Below are positions 18,242 through 26,614 of a stretch of 64,000 nucleotides of DNA, one piece after another. The notes beneath the pieces are model-generated. The model was given only the letters and a program-made list of their open reading frames with translations. It made no database searches and was not told the DNA's origin. The position numbers and the translations under genes are program-made. Numbering within the stretch: position 1 is the stretch's first letter; every line of letters begins with the position of its first letter. Source of the stretch: Paracoccaceae bacterium (GTDB lineage Bacteria > Pseudomonadota > Alphaproteobacteria > Rhodobacterales > Rhodobacteraceae); the NCBI GenBank assembly GCA_022824005.1, contig JAJEBG010000031.1, positions 1 through 64,000 of the forward strand, read 5' to 3'.

Positions 18242-19249
18242 TCAACGATTGACGTCAACAACGATGCGCCCCTGCACCTGTCCCTGCAATATCTCTCGAC
18301 CCAATGAAGGTATCTCATCAAGTGAAACTTCACGAATCATGGATTGCAATTTATCCGCCGGTAAATGTGAAACAATTCTTTGCCACGCCTCTACTCGATC
18401 TTCAAATGGCCTCATAACACTGTCTATTCCGATCAATCGAATGCCTCGCAATAGAAATGGGATCACCGTCGCGGGCAAGGCTGCGCCGCCAGCAAGCCCA
18501 ACCGCGGCCACCGATGCGCCATATTTCATTTGCCCTAGGATTCGTGCCAGCATTGATCCTCCCACGACGTCAATACAACCGGCCCATTTCTCCGACTCCA
18601 AGGGACGTTTGATGGTCTCGGCAATGTCTTGACGTGGCAAGATGTCTCTCGCACCTAAATCCTTCAAGTAGGGTTCCGTCTCCTCGCGCCCGGTCACAGC
18701 GGTCACGTCGTATCCGAGTTGGGAAAGAATAGCGACAGCCACAGAACCCACGCCGCCCGCCGCGCCGGTCACAAGAATGGGGCCACTCTCAGCCTTAAGA
18801 CCTTGTTTCTCTAGCTCCATCACCGCCAGCATTGACGTCAAACCTGCGGTGCCCACCGCCATCGCAAGTTTCGGTGCCAAACCTTTTGGGAGAGGCACGA
18901 GCCAATCTCCTTTGACGCAAGCCTTTTCCGCATAGCCGCCCCACCAAGTTTCGCCGACACGCCAACCCGTTAGGATAACTTCATCACCCACACTATAGCG
19001 CTGGTCCTCAGAGGACAGAACAGTCCCACAAAAATCGATACCCGGCACATGAGGATAATGGCGGACTAGACCTCCACCCCCAGGTCCTAGACAAAGAGCG
19101 TCTTTATAATTGAGGGTGGAGTATTTGACAGAGATCGTCACATTCCCATCAGGGAGTTGTGAGATTGCCAACTCTTGCACAGACGAGGATGTCTTGCCCT
19201 CTTCATCTTTCTCGACAATCAAGCCCCTGAATGTCTCTTTATTTCTCAT
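18242..19249 (-). CDS. acuI: Acrylyl-CoA reductase-like MDR oxidoreductase (AcuI/YhdH)
   Basis: A 335-residue zinc-free medium-chain dehydrogenase of the YhdH/AcuI subgroup, which reduces acryloyl-CoA to propionyl-CoA with NADPH. It shows STLNYKDALCL and VPGIDFCGTV in the N-terminal domain, the cofactor loop TGAAGGVGSVAVA, and IGIDSVMRP near the end, all typical of the subgroup. Start ATG with GGTGAG 8 bases upstream. It precedes malate synthase G by 14 bases. In DMSP-degrading alphaproteobacteria AcuI removes toxic acrylate products; the DmdB-like ligase in this window fits such a role. A general quinone/enone reductase function remains possible. Confidence 0.82.
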   Translation of the reverse strand: MRNKETFRGLIVEKDEEGKTSSSVQELAISQLPDGNVTISVKYSTLNYKDALCLGPGGGGLVRHYPHVPGIDFCGTVLSSEDQRYSVGDEVILTGWRVGETWWGGYAEKACVKGDWLVPLPKGLAPKLAMAVGTAGLTSMLAVMELEKQGLKAESGPILVTGAAGGVGSVAVAILSQLGYDVTAVTGREETEPYLKDLGARDILPRQDIAETIKRPLESEKWAGCIDVVGGSMLARILGQMKYGASVAAVGLAGGAALPATVIPFLLRGIRLIGIDSVMRPFEDRVEAWQRIVSHLPADKLQSMIREVSLDEIPSLGREILQGQVQGRIVVDVNR

Positions 19250-20010
19250 ATTTCGATCTCACCTATCGTCGAACATATTGAACTCATGACACAAGTTGAG
19301 GTTAGAAGGCTCGCAGGCCTCAAAATCAGAACCACTTCTTGCATCACAGCAAATCGTAGACTCTATACCTTCCACACCCATTGATTTCAAAGTCAGGTTC
19401 ATTGAATAGCTATTGAGTTGGCAAATCAAAATTAGATTAATCGCCGTATGTTGCAAGGAATTATGGCCATTCGATAGGTCGTTTTATGGCTAAATCTTGA
19501 GCGGCGTTTCACAACAGATTGATAACATCGGATTGTGAAATCGGCTGATTTTTTTTTGCTCAGGGAATTCTCAGTTGAATTGTGACCACGGGCTCATCCT
19601 TGATTCCTTGCCATATGAGAGCAGCCCTCGTGACATTCTCAAATTATTCTCTTCTCCATATACCCGTCTCCTTGGCTCCAATGATCTCAAATCATTATGA
19701 CCCAAGTTTTGTTTGCTCCAACTCGAAAAGACGCGTTCAAATGCTTAGGCATGACTAGCCGAGAATTTTGGTTTGACATCTCGGCAGAAAAGTTCGAGAG
19801 TACGTTTCTGACGTTCAGTAACATCGTAAGGGTGTTGTGTTGGGGAGTTTTGCTATGTGCGTGTGCGCGTGGGGACAATATTGCCATCGGGCGAGTGGAT
19901 ACCGATTCGCTTGCCAAGCCAGTTTTTCCAGCAAATCACGAGACCCTGAAGTTATACTTTAGTATTGGTTGATTATCGTGTTCAGCGGGCTGTCCCTTGT
20001 CGTGCCACGG
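19250..20010. other. Long intergenic region upstream of the autotransporter gene
   Basis: About 760 bases with no convincing gene. A 91-codon frame at 19697-19972 lacks a ribosome site and any recognisable motif. The region holds the promoter of the minus-strand acuI-like gene at its left end, presumably the promoter of the autotransporter at its right end, and a hairpin plus T-run at 19507-19557. Confidence 0.5.
19507..19557 (+). terminator. Hairpin followed by nine T (possible RNA 3' end)
   Basis: TTTCACAA (19507-19514) pairs with TTGTGAAA (19533-19540) around an 18-base loop, and a run of nine T follows at 19549-19557 after an 8-base gap. The spacing and loop are poor for an intrinsic terminator. 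No plus-strand gene lies upstream, so it could only end a small RNA. Confidence 0.25.
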
Positions 20011-22746
20011 ATGTGTCTCGGTCAAATCTCGAAGAGATGGCGACGTTCTTTGCATACCGCTCGGTTTAAGCGTCGAGCCGCCTTTCGATTCTGCTTTTCG
20101 AGCAGTATCCGCCTCATGTCAATCTCCACCATGCTTTTCTTGCCCATAGCACCGGCCGGTGCCAACGTTTGTAGCGATGGCAAAACTTCAATCTCAATAG
20201 AAGAAGGCAACCATGGGGAAATTTCTTGTACCACGACCAATACTCATCAAGGCGAAAACCTGACGATCTTTTTTAAGAACGGAGCCAAGATTGTTGGAAG
20301 AAATGAGCGAGGGGTTGAAGTCTATATTGATCATTTGATCAACTCGTTTACGTTGGACGCGCGAGGGGAAAAAACGTCAATTAAAGGGGGAGACGGTGAA
20401 GCGGGGCTTTACGTTAATAATCGGGGGCAAGGAAATTTCAATGCGACTATCTATGCCGACAATGTGGAAGCGAACGAGAACAATGGAGTGAGATTGAGAG
20501 GGTTCAAGGGAGAGACAAGATTTGTATCGCGCGGGACTATTTCAATGTTTGGAGATTTTTCAAGTAAATCGGGCACTAACGGTTGGGGAGCCTTACACCT
20601 CAGTTCTCCCACTGCCGCTGGACAGGCAATGATCACTGATATTTTGGTTCACAATATCCGTGCCGATGTCATCCCTTCTGGTGGAGATATGGCAGGCATT
20701 TTGGTTTCTACACCGGGTCACATTTCTGTCACATCGACCGGCAAAGTCCATTCTAAAGGCGACGGAGTTGAAGGAATTTATGTCAACCTATTGGGGGATG
20801 CTCGAAAGTCTGTCAACGTGACCGTCAATGACGTGATGACAGAGGGCAAAGGCGCCGAGGCCATCGTGTTGAATCGAACCTTCCCTAGCGACGATGCAGA
20901 GAACGCGCCCTTCAATGTTCGAATTAAAGGTCAGGTCATCACCACTGGAGAAGAAGCGGACGGGGTGGCCGCGGAGGGGAACCGACCAGAGATCAGTGTT
21001 TTGATTGAGAAAAGCGGTTCAATCGAGGCCAAAGGAAAAAACGCCAGAGCCATTTATATTTATGAATACGACGAGTTTCCGATTGTTTCGGCAAATGTGA
21101 CAAACTATGGAACCGTGATCGGGGACATATTGATGAAGGGCTTGACCGCGCCACGCTTTGAGAATTTTGGTCATTTTGTTCCGAACTCTTGTGTCGAACT
21201 GTTAGAAGGAAATTTTCCGGGCGAGACCCTCTCGCCTCAATGGAAATGTGAGTATCATTTAAAGCCCTCAACCCTCTCTTTGGGACAAATTGTTAACCAC
21301 GGCCTGTTGTCACCCGGTGGCTTTGACAATCTATCTGACATCACTATGGCAAGCGATTTGGAACAGCCCAAGACGGGTATTTTGGCATTAGATGTCGACT
21401 GGAAAAAGAGAATTTCTGACCGCATCCATCTCAAAGGAGAGGCCGATTTGGAGGGTATGATTAGGGTTAATCATATGACGTTTCTAGATCCAGACATGGT
21501 CGCCGATTTAGATGAAAATGAAAGAGTTTCGGTGACCATCATGACTGCCGATCAAGGAATTTCCAGTTTACCAGAGGTGGAATACGCAGACTCTCTCTTG
21601 TTGCCAATGGGCCTCAGGCAAACGGCGACAAACCTGATTCTGTGGTCTAAACCTGTCAATCATGTCGATGGACTCAATCAAAATCAACGCCAGGTTTTGA
21701 CCGAAATTTTAGCAACGAGAGACTTCAATAACAACTTTATGGCTATCTACCATAATCTCATTCCGATCAGTGAACTCTCCGAACTTCAATTACGGCTCGA
21801 CGGAATGGGGAACGAAGCCGCGGGCGCGGCGATACAGTCGACCATTCGAGACACCGGTGATTTTGCTCGAAAAGCCCCGAGCTGCGTCAGAGATTTTGAT
21901 GACTCTTATCCGCCAAAACGCGGCCTATGCTCACAAATGTTGGTGACAACAAGCCACCACTCAAGGAAAAAGAGTTTTGAAGAGCGAGATCACCAAACAG
22001 ACACCGACACATTGATGGCAAGTTTTGGCTGGAGGATTGATGATGTCAATCTTGACCTTGAATTCTTGTTGGGATCGAATCGGAGCCAAACATCAATCAG
22101 TCAAATGGCCCAATCTAACGGCAAGTCTTTTTTGACCGGGGCTAGGATTATCGGCGATTGGGAGCCGCTGCACTTCACCTTAACCGCCGCCAACAATGTC
22201 CAAACGAATCAAATAAATAGAACCATCCCCTTCAATATTGGCACGTCAACCGCAAAGATGCGCACCACCTCTCAACTGATAGACGTTGAAGCCACCTATC
22301 AACTCAACACAGGGAGAGTGAAAATTGCCCCTTTTGGCGCGCTCAATCTGTCGCAGTATAACAGTCGCCCCTATCAAGAATCCGGAGCTAGTGATCTTTC
22401 GCTCAAAGTGAACGCAACAAAAGGCACTCTTGTCGGTGCTCGGGCGGGCGTCTCAATGACCCCGTCCCAATGGGTGGAAAACTCATCAATCTCATTATTG
22501 CCACAACTTGATCTCCAATGGTCTGGTTCTTCAGCGCGCCCCATTGAGTTTGACTTCGAATTTACTGGAGGACAGAATTTGATCCGCTCGACAACGACAC
22601 TCGTACGATCACGAATTGATGCCTCATTTGGATTAAGAATCCGTTCAAAATCTGGTCGTTTGATGGGTTATGTCGGTGTCGCCTCGGGATGGGGAACTTC
22701 ATTACGGCAAAACTCGGTCAATGCGAGCCTCAACTTGCACTTTTGA
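20011..22746 (+). CDS. Autotransporter (type V secretion) with beta-helix passenger
   Basis: About 911 residues. An arginine-rich n-region and hydrophobic stretch (MSISTMLFLPIAPAGA) form an extended signal peptide, probably cut before NVCSDG. Residues about 55-640 are a Gly/Asn/Val-rich passenger with repeated G-V/I turns (GAGLYV-, GVEGIYV-, ARAIYIY-like rungs), as in parallel beta-helices. The last ~250 residues are an amphipathic beta-barrel ending in LHF, the aromatic C-terminal signature used for outer-membrane insertion. The start is uncertain: ATG at 20011 keeps the basic n-region, while frames open from 19969 and from the ATG at 20116 are alternatives. Gene neighbours give no clue; passenger function (adhesin or other) is unknown. 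Confidence 0.8.
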   Translation: MCLGQISKRWRRSLHTARFKRRAAFRFCFSSSIRLMSISTMLFLPIAPAGANVCSDGKTSISIEEGNHGEISCTTTNTHQGENLTIFFKNGAKIVGRNERGVEVYIDHLINSFTLDARGEKTSIKGGDGEAGLYVNNRGQGNFNATIYADNVEANENNGVRLRGFKGETRFVSRGTISMFGDFSSKSGTNGWGALHLSSPTAAGQAMITDILVHNIRADVIPSGGDMAGILVSTPGHISVTSTGKVHSKGDGVEGIYVNLLGDARKSVNVTVNDVMTEGKGAEAIVLNRTFPSDDAENAPFNVRIKGQVITTGEEADGVAAEGNRPEISVLIEKSGSIEAKGKNARAIYIYEYDEFPIVSANVTNYGTVIGDILMKGLTAPRFENFGHFVPNSCVELLEGNFPGETLSPQWKCEYHLKPSTLSLGQIVNHGLLSPGGFDNLSDITMASDLEQPKTGILALDVDWKKRISDRIHLKGEADLEGMIRVNHMTFLDPDMVADLDENERVSVTIMTADQGISSLPEVEYADSLLLPMGLRQTATNLILWSKPVNHVDGLNQNQRQVLTEILATRDFNNNFMAIYHNLIPISELSELQLRLDGMGNEAAGAAIQSTIRDTGDFARKAPSCVRDFDDSYPPKRGLCSQMLVTTSHHSRKKSFEERDHQTDTDTLMASFGWRIDDVNLDLEFLLGSNRSQTSISQMAQSNGKSFLTGARIIGDWEPLHFTLTAANNVQTNQINRTIPFNIGTSTAKMRTTSQLIDVEATYQLNTGRVKIAPFGALNLSQYNSRPYQESGASDLSLKVNATKGTLVGARAGVSMTPSQWVENSSISLLPQLDLQWSGSSARPIEFDFEFTGGQNLIRSTTTLVRSRIDASFGLRIRSKSGRLMGYVGVASGWGTSLRQNSVNASLNLHF

Positions 22747-22750
22747 TCCT

Positions 22751-22766
22751 CCCGCCAAATGGCGGG
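22751..22766 (+). terminator. Short GC hairpin after the autotransporter gene
   Basis: CCCGCCA and TGGCGGG form a perfect 7-base inverted repeat with a 2-base centre, 4 bases after the TGA. There is no T-run on either strand, so it may act only as an mRNA 3' stabiliser or a shared signal for the convergent gene. Confidence 0.45.
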
Positions 22767-22841
22767 GGTGAGCGATGCGTTGATTGATAGTTGTGACTTG
22801 AACTCGCTAGGCCGAGCGAGACAGGTCAGTCAATCTGACAT

Positions 22842-23597
22842 TCAATGTTGGTGTTGATGCCAATCCTTGAGTGCCTGACCAAACGCTGAAAATAAGGCCC
22901 TTGAGACCGGGTCTTTTGCGGCGCGGTATTCGGGGTGCCATTGCACCGCCAAGGCAAAGCCATTTGCGCCTTTGATTCGGATCGCCTCTTCCGTGCCATC
23001 GGGCGCATGACCCTCCACTTCCACCCGCTCGCCACTCTTCTTTATTCCTTGGCCATGCAATGAGTTAACGCGCACATTCTTCTCACCAATGATGTCAACG
23101 AAAATGCTGTTTTGGCGAAATCTGACTTCGTGGCGTAAAGCAAACTTTTCATCCAACGTGCCATCGGGCGGCATCCGATGATTCATCCGCCCATCCAATT
23201 CACGAATTTCTGGATGGAGTGTGCCACCAAATGCGACATTGAATTCTTGAAAACCACGACAGACTCCGAGAATGGGTTGACCTTTTTCCACGCAAGCTCG
23301 GATCAACGGTAGAACGATCTTGTCTCGGTCGCGGTCAAAAAAACCATGCGCCTCGGTCTCTTCCTCACCGTATTCCTCGGGGTGAATATTTGGCCGCCCG
23401 CCGGTAAACAAAAAGCCATCACAAACGGCCATCAGTCGCTCAACCGAGACAAATTCAGGATCAGCCGGCACGATTAGAGGCAAGGCGTTCGTCCCGGCAG
23501 AGATGGCGGCACAGTTCATCGTTCCTGACGCTTGGACAGGATAACTATCATCGATCAGATGATGATTACCAATAATGCCGACGACTGGAAATGTCAT
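22842..23597 (-). CDS. Class-I glutamine amidotransferase-like hydrolase (PuuD-type, peptidase C26)
   Basis: A 251-residue cytoplasmic hydrolase of the gamma-glutamyl-GABA hydrolase group, which releases glutamate from gamma-glutamyl amines. The catalytic triad is visible as the nucleophile elbow LGVCRGFQE and the late WHPEY (His and Glu). FLFTGG and NSLHGQGI are further family motifs. The start at 23597 gives the usual MTFPVVGIIGN beginning; ATG at 23627 or 23669 would add 10 or 24 residues, and no start has a strong ribosome site. It is convergent with the autotransporter gene. A polyamine-degradation role is inferred from family only, as no other puu genes are present. Confidence 0.85.
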   Translation of the reverse strand: MTFPVVGIIGNHHLIDDSYPVQASGTMNCAAISAGTNALPLIVPADPEFVSVERLMAVCDGFLFTGGRPNIHPEEYGEEETEAHGFFDRDRDKIVLPLIRACVEKGQPILGVCRGFQEFNVAFGGTLHPEIRELDGRMNHRMPPDGTLDEKFALRHEVRFRQNSIFVDIIGEKNVRVNSLHGQGIKKSGERVEVEGHAPDGTEEAIRIKGANGFALAVQWHPEYRAAKDPVSRALFSAFGQALKDWHQHQH

Positions 23598-23960
23598 TGA
23601 GTTGACCCGAAACTTATCCTTTGACATCCAACTATTATTGACCGTCAACAATTTGAAGTAAAATCTCATTCATTCGCACCTCAACGCTGAGATGACGTCA
23701 AACCTCATCAATGGTGCCTATTCAATGCGGCGAGAAAGCAACCTTCGTGCCTGATTGACCATAACGACAGGTAAAATCTTTGGTGAAGAGATCAGATTGA
23801 AATTAGAAAAGTTACTATCGAATAAACCGACCTCGTTGGGGCGGTGCTCTTGGTGTCTCAACAGCTCATGACCGATTGATATTTGTCAGGAATGCCGTTG
23901 GCTGACAAAAACAGAATCATGGAATAGAATTGTTGTTTGAATCGAGAGGGCACGAATGAT

Positions 23961-24935
23961 ATGAAACCAAGAATTTTCTTTTGCGGTGAAGCATTGATCG
24001 ATTTTATCACCGCGGATGGGACGACTTATCGGGCGGCCACTGGGGGCGCGCCTTTCAACGCGGCCAAGGCGGCCGCAATGGCTGATGCCAAGACATATTT
24101 TTGTGGGGCCATCAGTGATGATATTTTTGGCAAAAAAATATTGGCCGACTTGCGCTCTCATGGGGTGAACTCATCCTTCGCCGAGCGGTCATCTTCTCCG
24201 ACAGTGCTTGGATTTATCCAAATCAGCGAAGGGGCACATCCTAGCTACGCATTTTTTGATCGGGACAGTTCGATGGTTAATATGAACCCAACCCTTGAAG
24301 CGGGAACGCTTCGGTCTGGAGACATTTTGGGAATTGGATCCATTTCACTGATCCCGTCGCCGGGGGCCGACCGAATAGAAAAATTTGCCCTTCATCAAGC
24401 TCAGACATCCATTCTTGCATTAGATCCAAATGTGCGCCCAAGTATGATCCGTGACCGCAAATCCTGGCATGCTCGCCTCATGCGTTTGATGGAAGCGTCA
24501 ACCATTATCAAAATCAGTTTTGAAGATTTAGAATTTTTTGCCCCTGATCATTCGCCCGAACAGTTTGCTAAGGAACGGATCCAAGCGGGCTCTAGCCTTG
24601 TCATAGTCACTGACGGTGAAAAGGGCTCAGAGGCTTGGACGCCCAGCGGTTATTCTTGTGTCAAAGCGTTGAAGTCAACTGGAGGAGACACTGTAGGCGC
24701 CGGTGACACGATGATGGGTTATGTTCTGGCTTATCTGGCTGAGAAGAAAATCAGTCGACGAGACGATATCAACCAACTCGATCAAAAAGAATTGTACCCC
24801 ATGCTCAATCTAGCCAGTGTCGCTGCGGCGATGAATTGCGAAGAGGTCGGCTGTCATCCCCCGAGTCGGGAGGCCGTGGAAGATCGATTGGAAGCCATTA
24901 GGCTCGGGAAAGAGGGCACAGATTCCCGAGATTGA
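23961..24935 (+). CDS. PfkB-family carbohydrate kinase (fructokinase-like)
   Basis: A 324-residue ribokinase-fold sugar kinase. The N-terminal FFCGEALIDFI, the substrate glycine pair in TGGAPFNAA and the C-terminal signature GGDTVGAGDTMMGYV with the catalytic Asp are all present. This arrangement (CGEALIDF at the start, GGAPFNAA) is the one usual for fructokinases. The start is taken at the second ATG (23961), preceded by GAGAGG; the ATG at 23937 lacks a site. It stands alone and is transcribed divergently from the amidotransferase gene; no sugar transporter or regulator is adjacent, so the exact sugar is unproven. Confidence 0.85.
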   Translation: MKPRIFFCGEALIDFITADGTTYRAATGGAPFNAAKAAAMADAKTYFCGAISDDIFGKKILADLRSHGVNSSFAERSSSPTVLGFIQISEGAHPSYAFFDRDSSMVNMNPTLEAGTLRSGDILGIGSISLIPSPGADRIEKFALHQAQTSILALDPNVRPSMIRDRKSWHARLMRLMEASTIIKISFEDLEFFAPDHSPEQFAKERIQAGSSLVIVTDGEKGSEAWTPSGYSCVKALKSTGGDTVGAGDTMMGYVLAYLAEKKISRRDDINQLDQKELYPMLNLASVAAAMNCEEVGCHPPSREAVEDRLEAIRLGKEGTDSRD

Positions 24936-25068
24936 AATTCCCTTGTGATATGGGCATGGGCATATTTGAGTTTCGACTCAACCGACCATTGAGGACAAGT
25001 CCATTCTAATTGATAGGGATCAACCAAATATTCATCGCGCTTCGATCTTGGTGATTTATTAAGGAATT

Positions 25069-25619
25069 ATGAAAGACATGATTGAAATTATCGTTCTCCC
25101 AATGCGCCATGACGGCAAAAAATTTGCTTCTCTGGCATTGCTTATGACCTTGGTGCTAGCTCTCTTATGATCGCCGTTGGTGATCCTTGGATTATTGGTC
25201 ACTGTCTGGTGCTATTACTTTTTTCGTGATCCGCAGAGGGTGGTGTCTCAGCGAGAAGGAATCGTTATGTCACCGGCCGGTGGCATAGTCTCGTCCATCG
25301 CCGATGTATCGCCGCCGCCAGAACTCAAGCTTGGCTCGGCCCCCTTGCGGCGAGTGTCGGTCTTTATGACCTATTCAATTGCCATATCAATCGGGTACCG
25401 ATTGGCAGTCAAATTGTGCCCGTGGCCTACAGGAAGGAGGCATTTATCAATGTCTCTCTTGACAAAGCCAGTGCCCACAATGAGAAAAATGGAATGGTCA
25501 TCAAGTGGAAGAATGACATTGAGGTCGGTGTGGTGCAAATTGCCGGTTTGGTCGCTCGCCGTATTCTCAGCTTTGTGAAAAAGGGAGACTGTTTGCAGAC
25601 GGGCGATCGCGTCGGGCCG
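25069..25619 (+). pseudogene. psd: Phosphatidylserine decarboxylase (psd), inactivated and truncated
   Basis: The reading matches the short alphaproteobacterial Psd, which makes phosphatidylethanolamine at the inner membrane. There is an N-terminal hydrophobic region, YYFFRDPQRVV, then SPAGGIV and VSVFMT, and in the next frame NCHINRVP, FINVSLDKAS and VVQIAGLVARRI. Three lesions are visible. TGA at 25168-25170 lies where relatives have Trp before SPL. One base is lost near 25368 after VSVFM. The 3' end is replaced after GDRVG by HigA sequence, removing the LGST-type self-cleavage site that creates the pyruvoyl cofactor. The gene cannot make active enzyme. Confidence 0.85.
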
Positions 25620-25901
25620 ATGGTGAACCCGCCGCACTTGGGAGAAGTCATCCGCGAGAGCATGGAGGACGTGGGCTGGAACGTGACCGAGACGGCGGTG
25701 CGTCTCAAGTGCGAGCGCGAAACGCTATCGCGGTTGCTGAATGGCAAGGCGGGCGTGTCGGCGAATATGGCACTGTCGCTGGAGGATATCGGCTGGGGCA
25801 CTGCCGAGCACTGGATGCGGATGCAGGCAAGATACGAGCTTGCGCAGGCGCGCCGGGGCCGGTCCGCTGCTGAGCGGCGCGCAAGTACATGGCAAGTTTG
25901 A
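25620..25901 (+). CDS. higA: HigA-type antitoxin, XRE family (orphan)
   Basis: A 93-residue DNA-binding antitoxin beginning MVNPPHLGEVIRE, the standard HigA opening, with a helix-turn-helix around residues 20-60 (ERETLSRLLNGKAGVSANMA) and the family's WGTAEHWMRMQ tail. In HigBA modules it binds and silences the RNase HigB and represses its own promoter. Here no higB precedes it: the frame continues directly from broken psd sequence, and the ATG at 25620 has no clear ribosome site. Very high GC marks it as foreign relative to psd. It may be expressed as a fusion tail, or not at all. Confidence 0.8.
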   Translation: MVNPPHLGEVIRESMEDVGWNVTETAVRLKCERETLSRLLNGKAGVSANMALSLEDIGWGTAEHWMRMQARYELAQARRGRSAAERRASTWQV

Positions 25902-26614
25902 TCCGTCTCATTGTTCAAGGGGCGCACAAAGAGCCTATGCGGACCGCACCCGACCTTTCATAGCTACAATTTGCGAGAATGGAGAAGACCAGAGATGCGC
26001 AGCACTGTTCCGTTGGGGGGGGGGAATTCTCGCGTCCGCCTTTTCTCTGCTGTCGTCATGACCGTCAACACAGAGATCTGTCTCAGCCCATTGATGTCCC
26101 GAACCGCAATCGCCAAAGCAAGAGGTAAGACTCAATTGACGTGGCGAAACACATTTTCAGTCACCTGCACCGATTTGGAAAATTTTTGTTCTTCCCCATT
26201 CAATCGCGCTTGGTCAAGGCGACTTGGGTAACATGATACAAACCGACTTGAGGACGAACGACGAGAACGTTGATATAAAGAAGAGTAGGAAATAATCCAG
26301 AACGGGCTTCTGGTACAGGGCAAGATGGAGCACACAAAACCAACCAATCCAAGATTGACACGCCGCTGTCAAAATGGACGGGAGCTGCCGCATGATCGGT
26401 GTTTATTCACTCTGTCATTTTAGCCAATTCTATTGATCCCCGCCCACCGTTAATCTCATCCAAACTTCCTCAATGGCGTGCCCACATAGATGACTCCTCT
26501 TTGGCCCAATGCATTATCAATTATGAGGATAGACATCTTGCTTCTCAATTGCACTCCGACTTCAATTTCTGGTAAATTCTCTGCCTAAATTCCCTCACAC
26601 AGGAACCTTTTGCC
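25902..26614. other. Intergenic region with no recognised gene
   Basis: About 710 bases between higA and pepN. Several short frames exist on both strands but none shows a family motif or start site. A run of nine G occurs near 26017. It presumably contains the pepN promoter at its right end and possibly decayed sequence that once followed psd. Confidence 0.45.

Noticed and set aside
19697..19972. 91-codon open frame upstream of the autotransporter
   Set aside because: No ribosome-binding site, no recognisable motif and no sign of coding composition.
8805..25170. In-frame TGA where Trp is expected (8805-8807 and 25168-25170), suggesting TGA might encode Trp
   Set aside because: Many intact genes here end in TGA (for example cobS, cobT, murG, mraY), often with the next ATG overlapping, and TGG is used normally. 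These are ordinary nonsense mutations.
25902..26614. A pssA gene after psd, expected from conserved gene order
   Set aside because: No frame in this stretch shows the CDP-alcohol phosphatidyltransferase motif.
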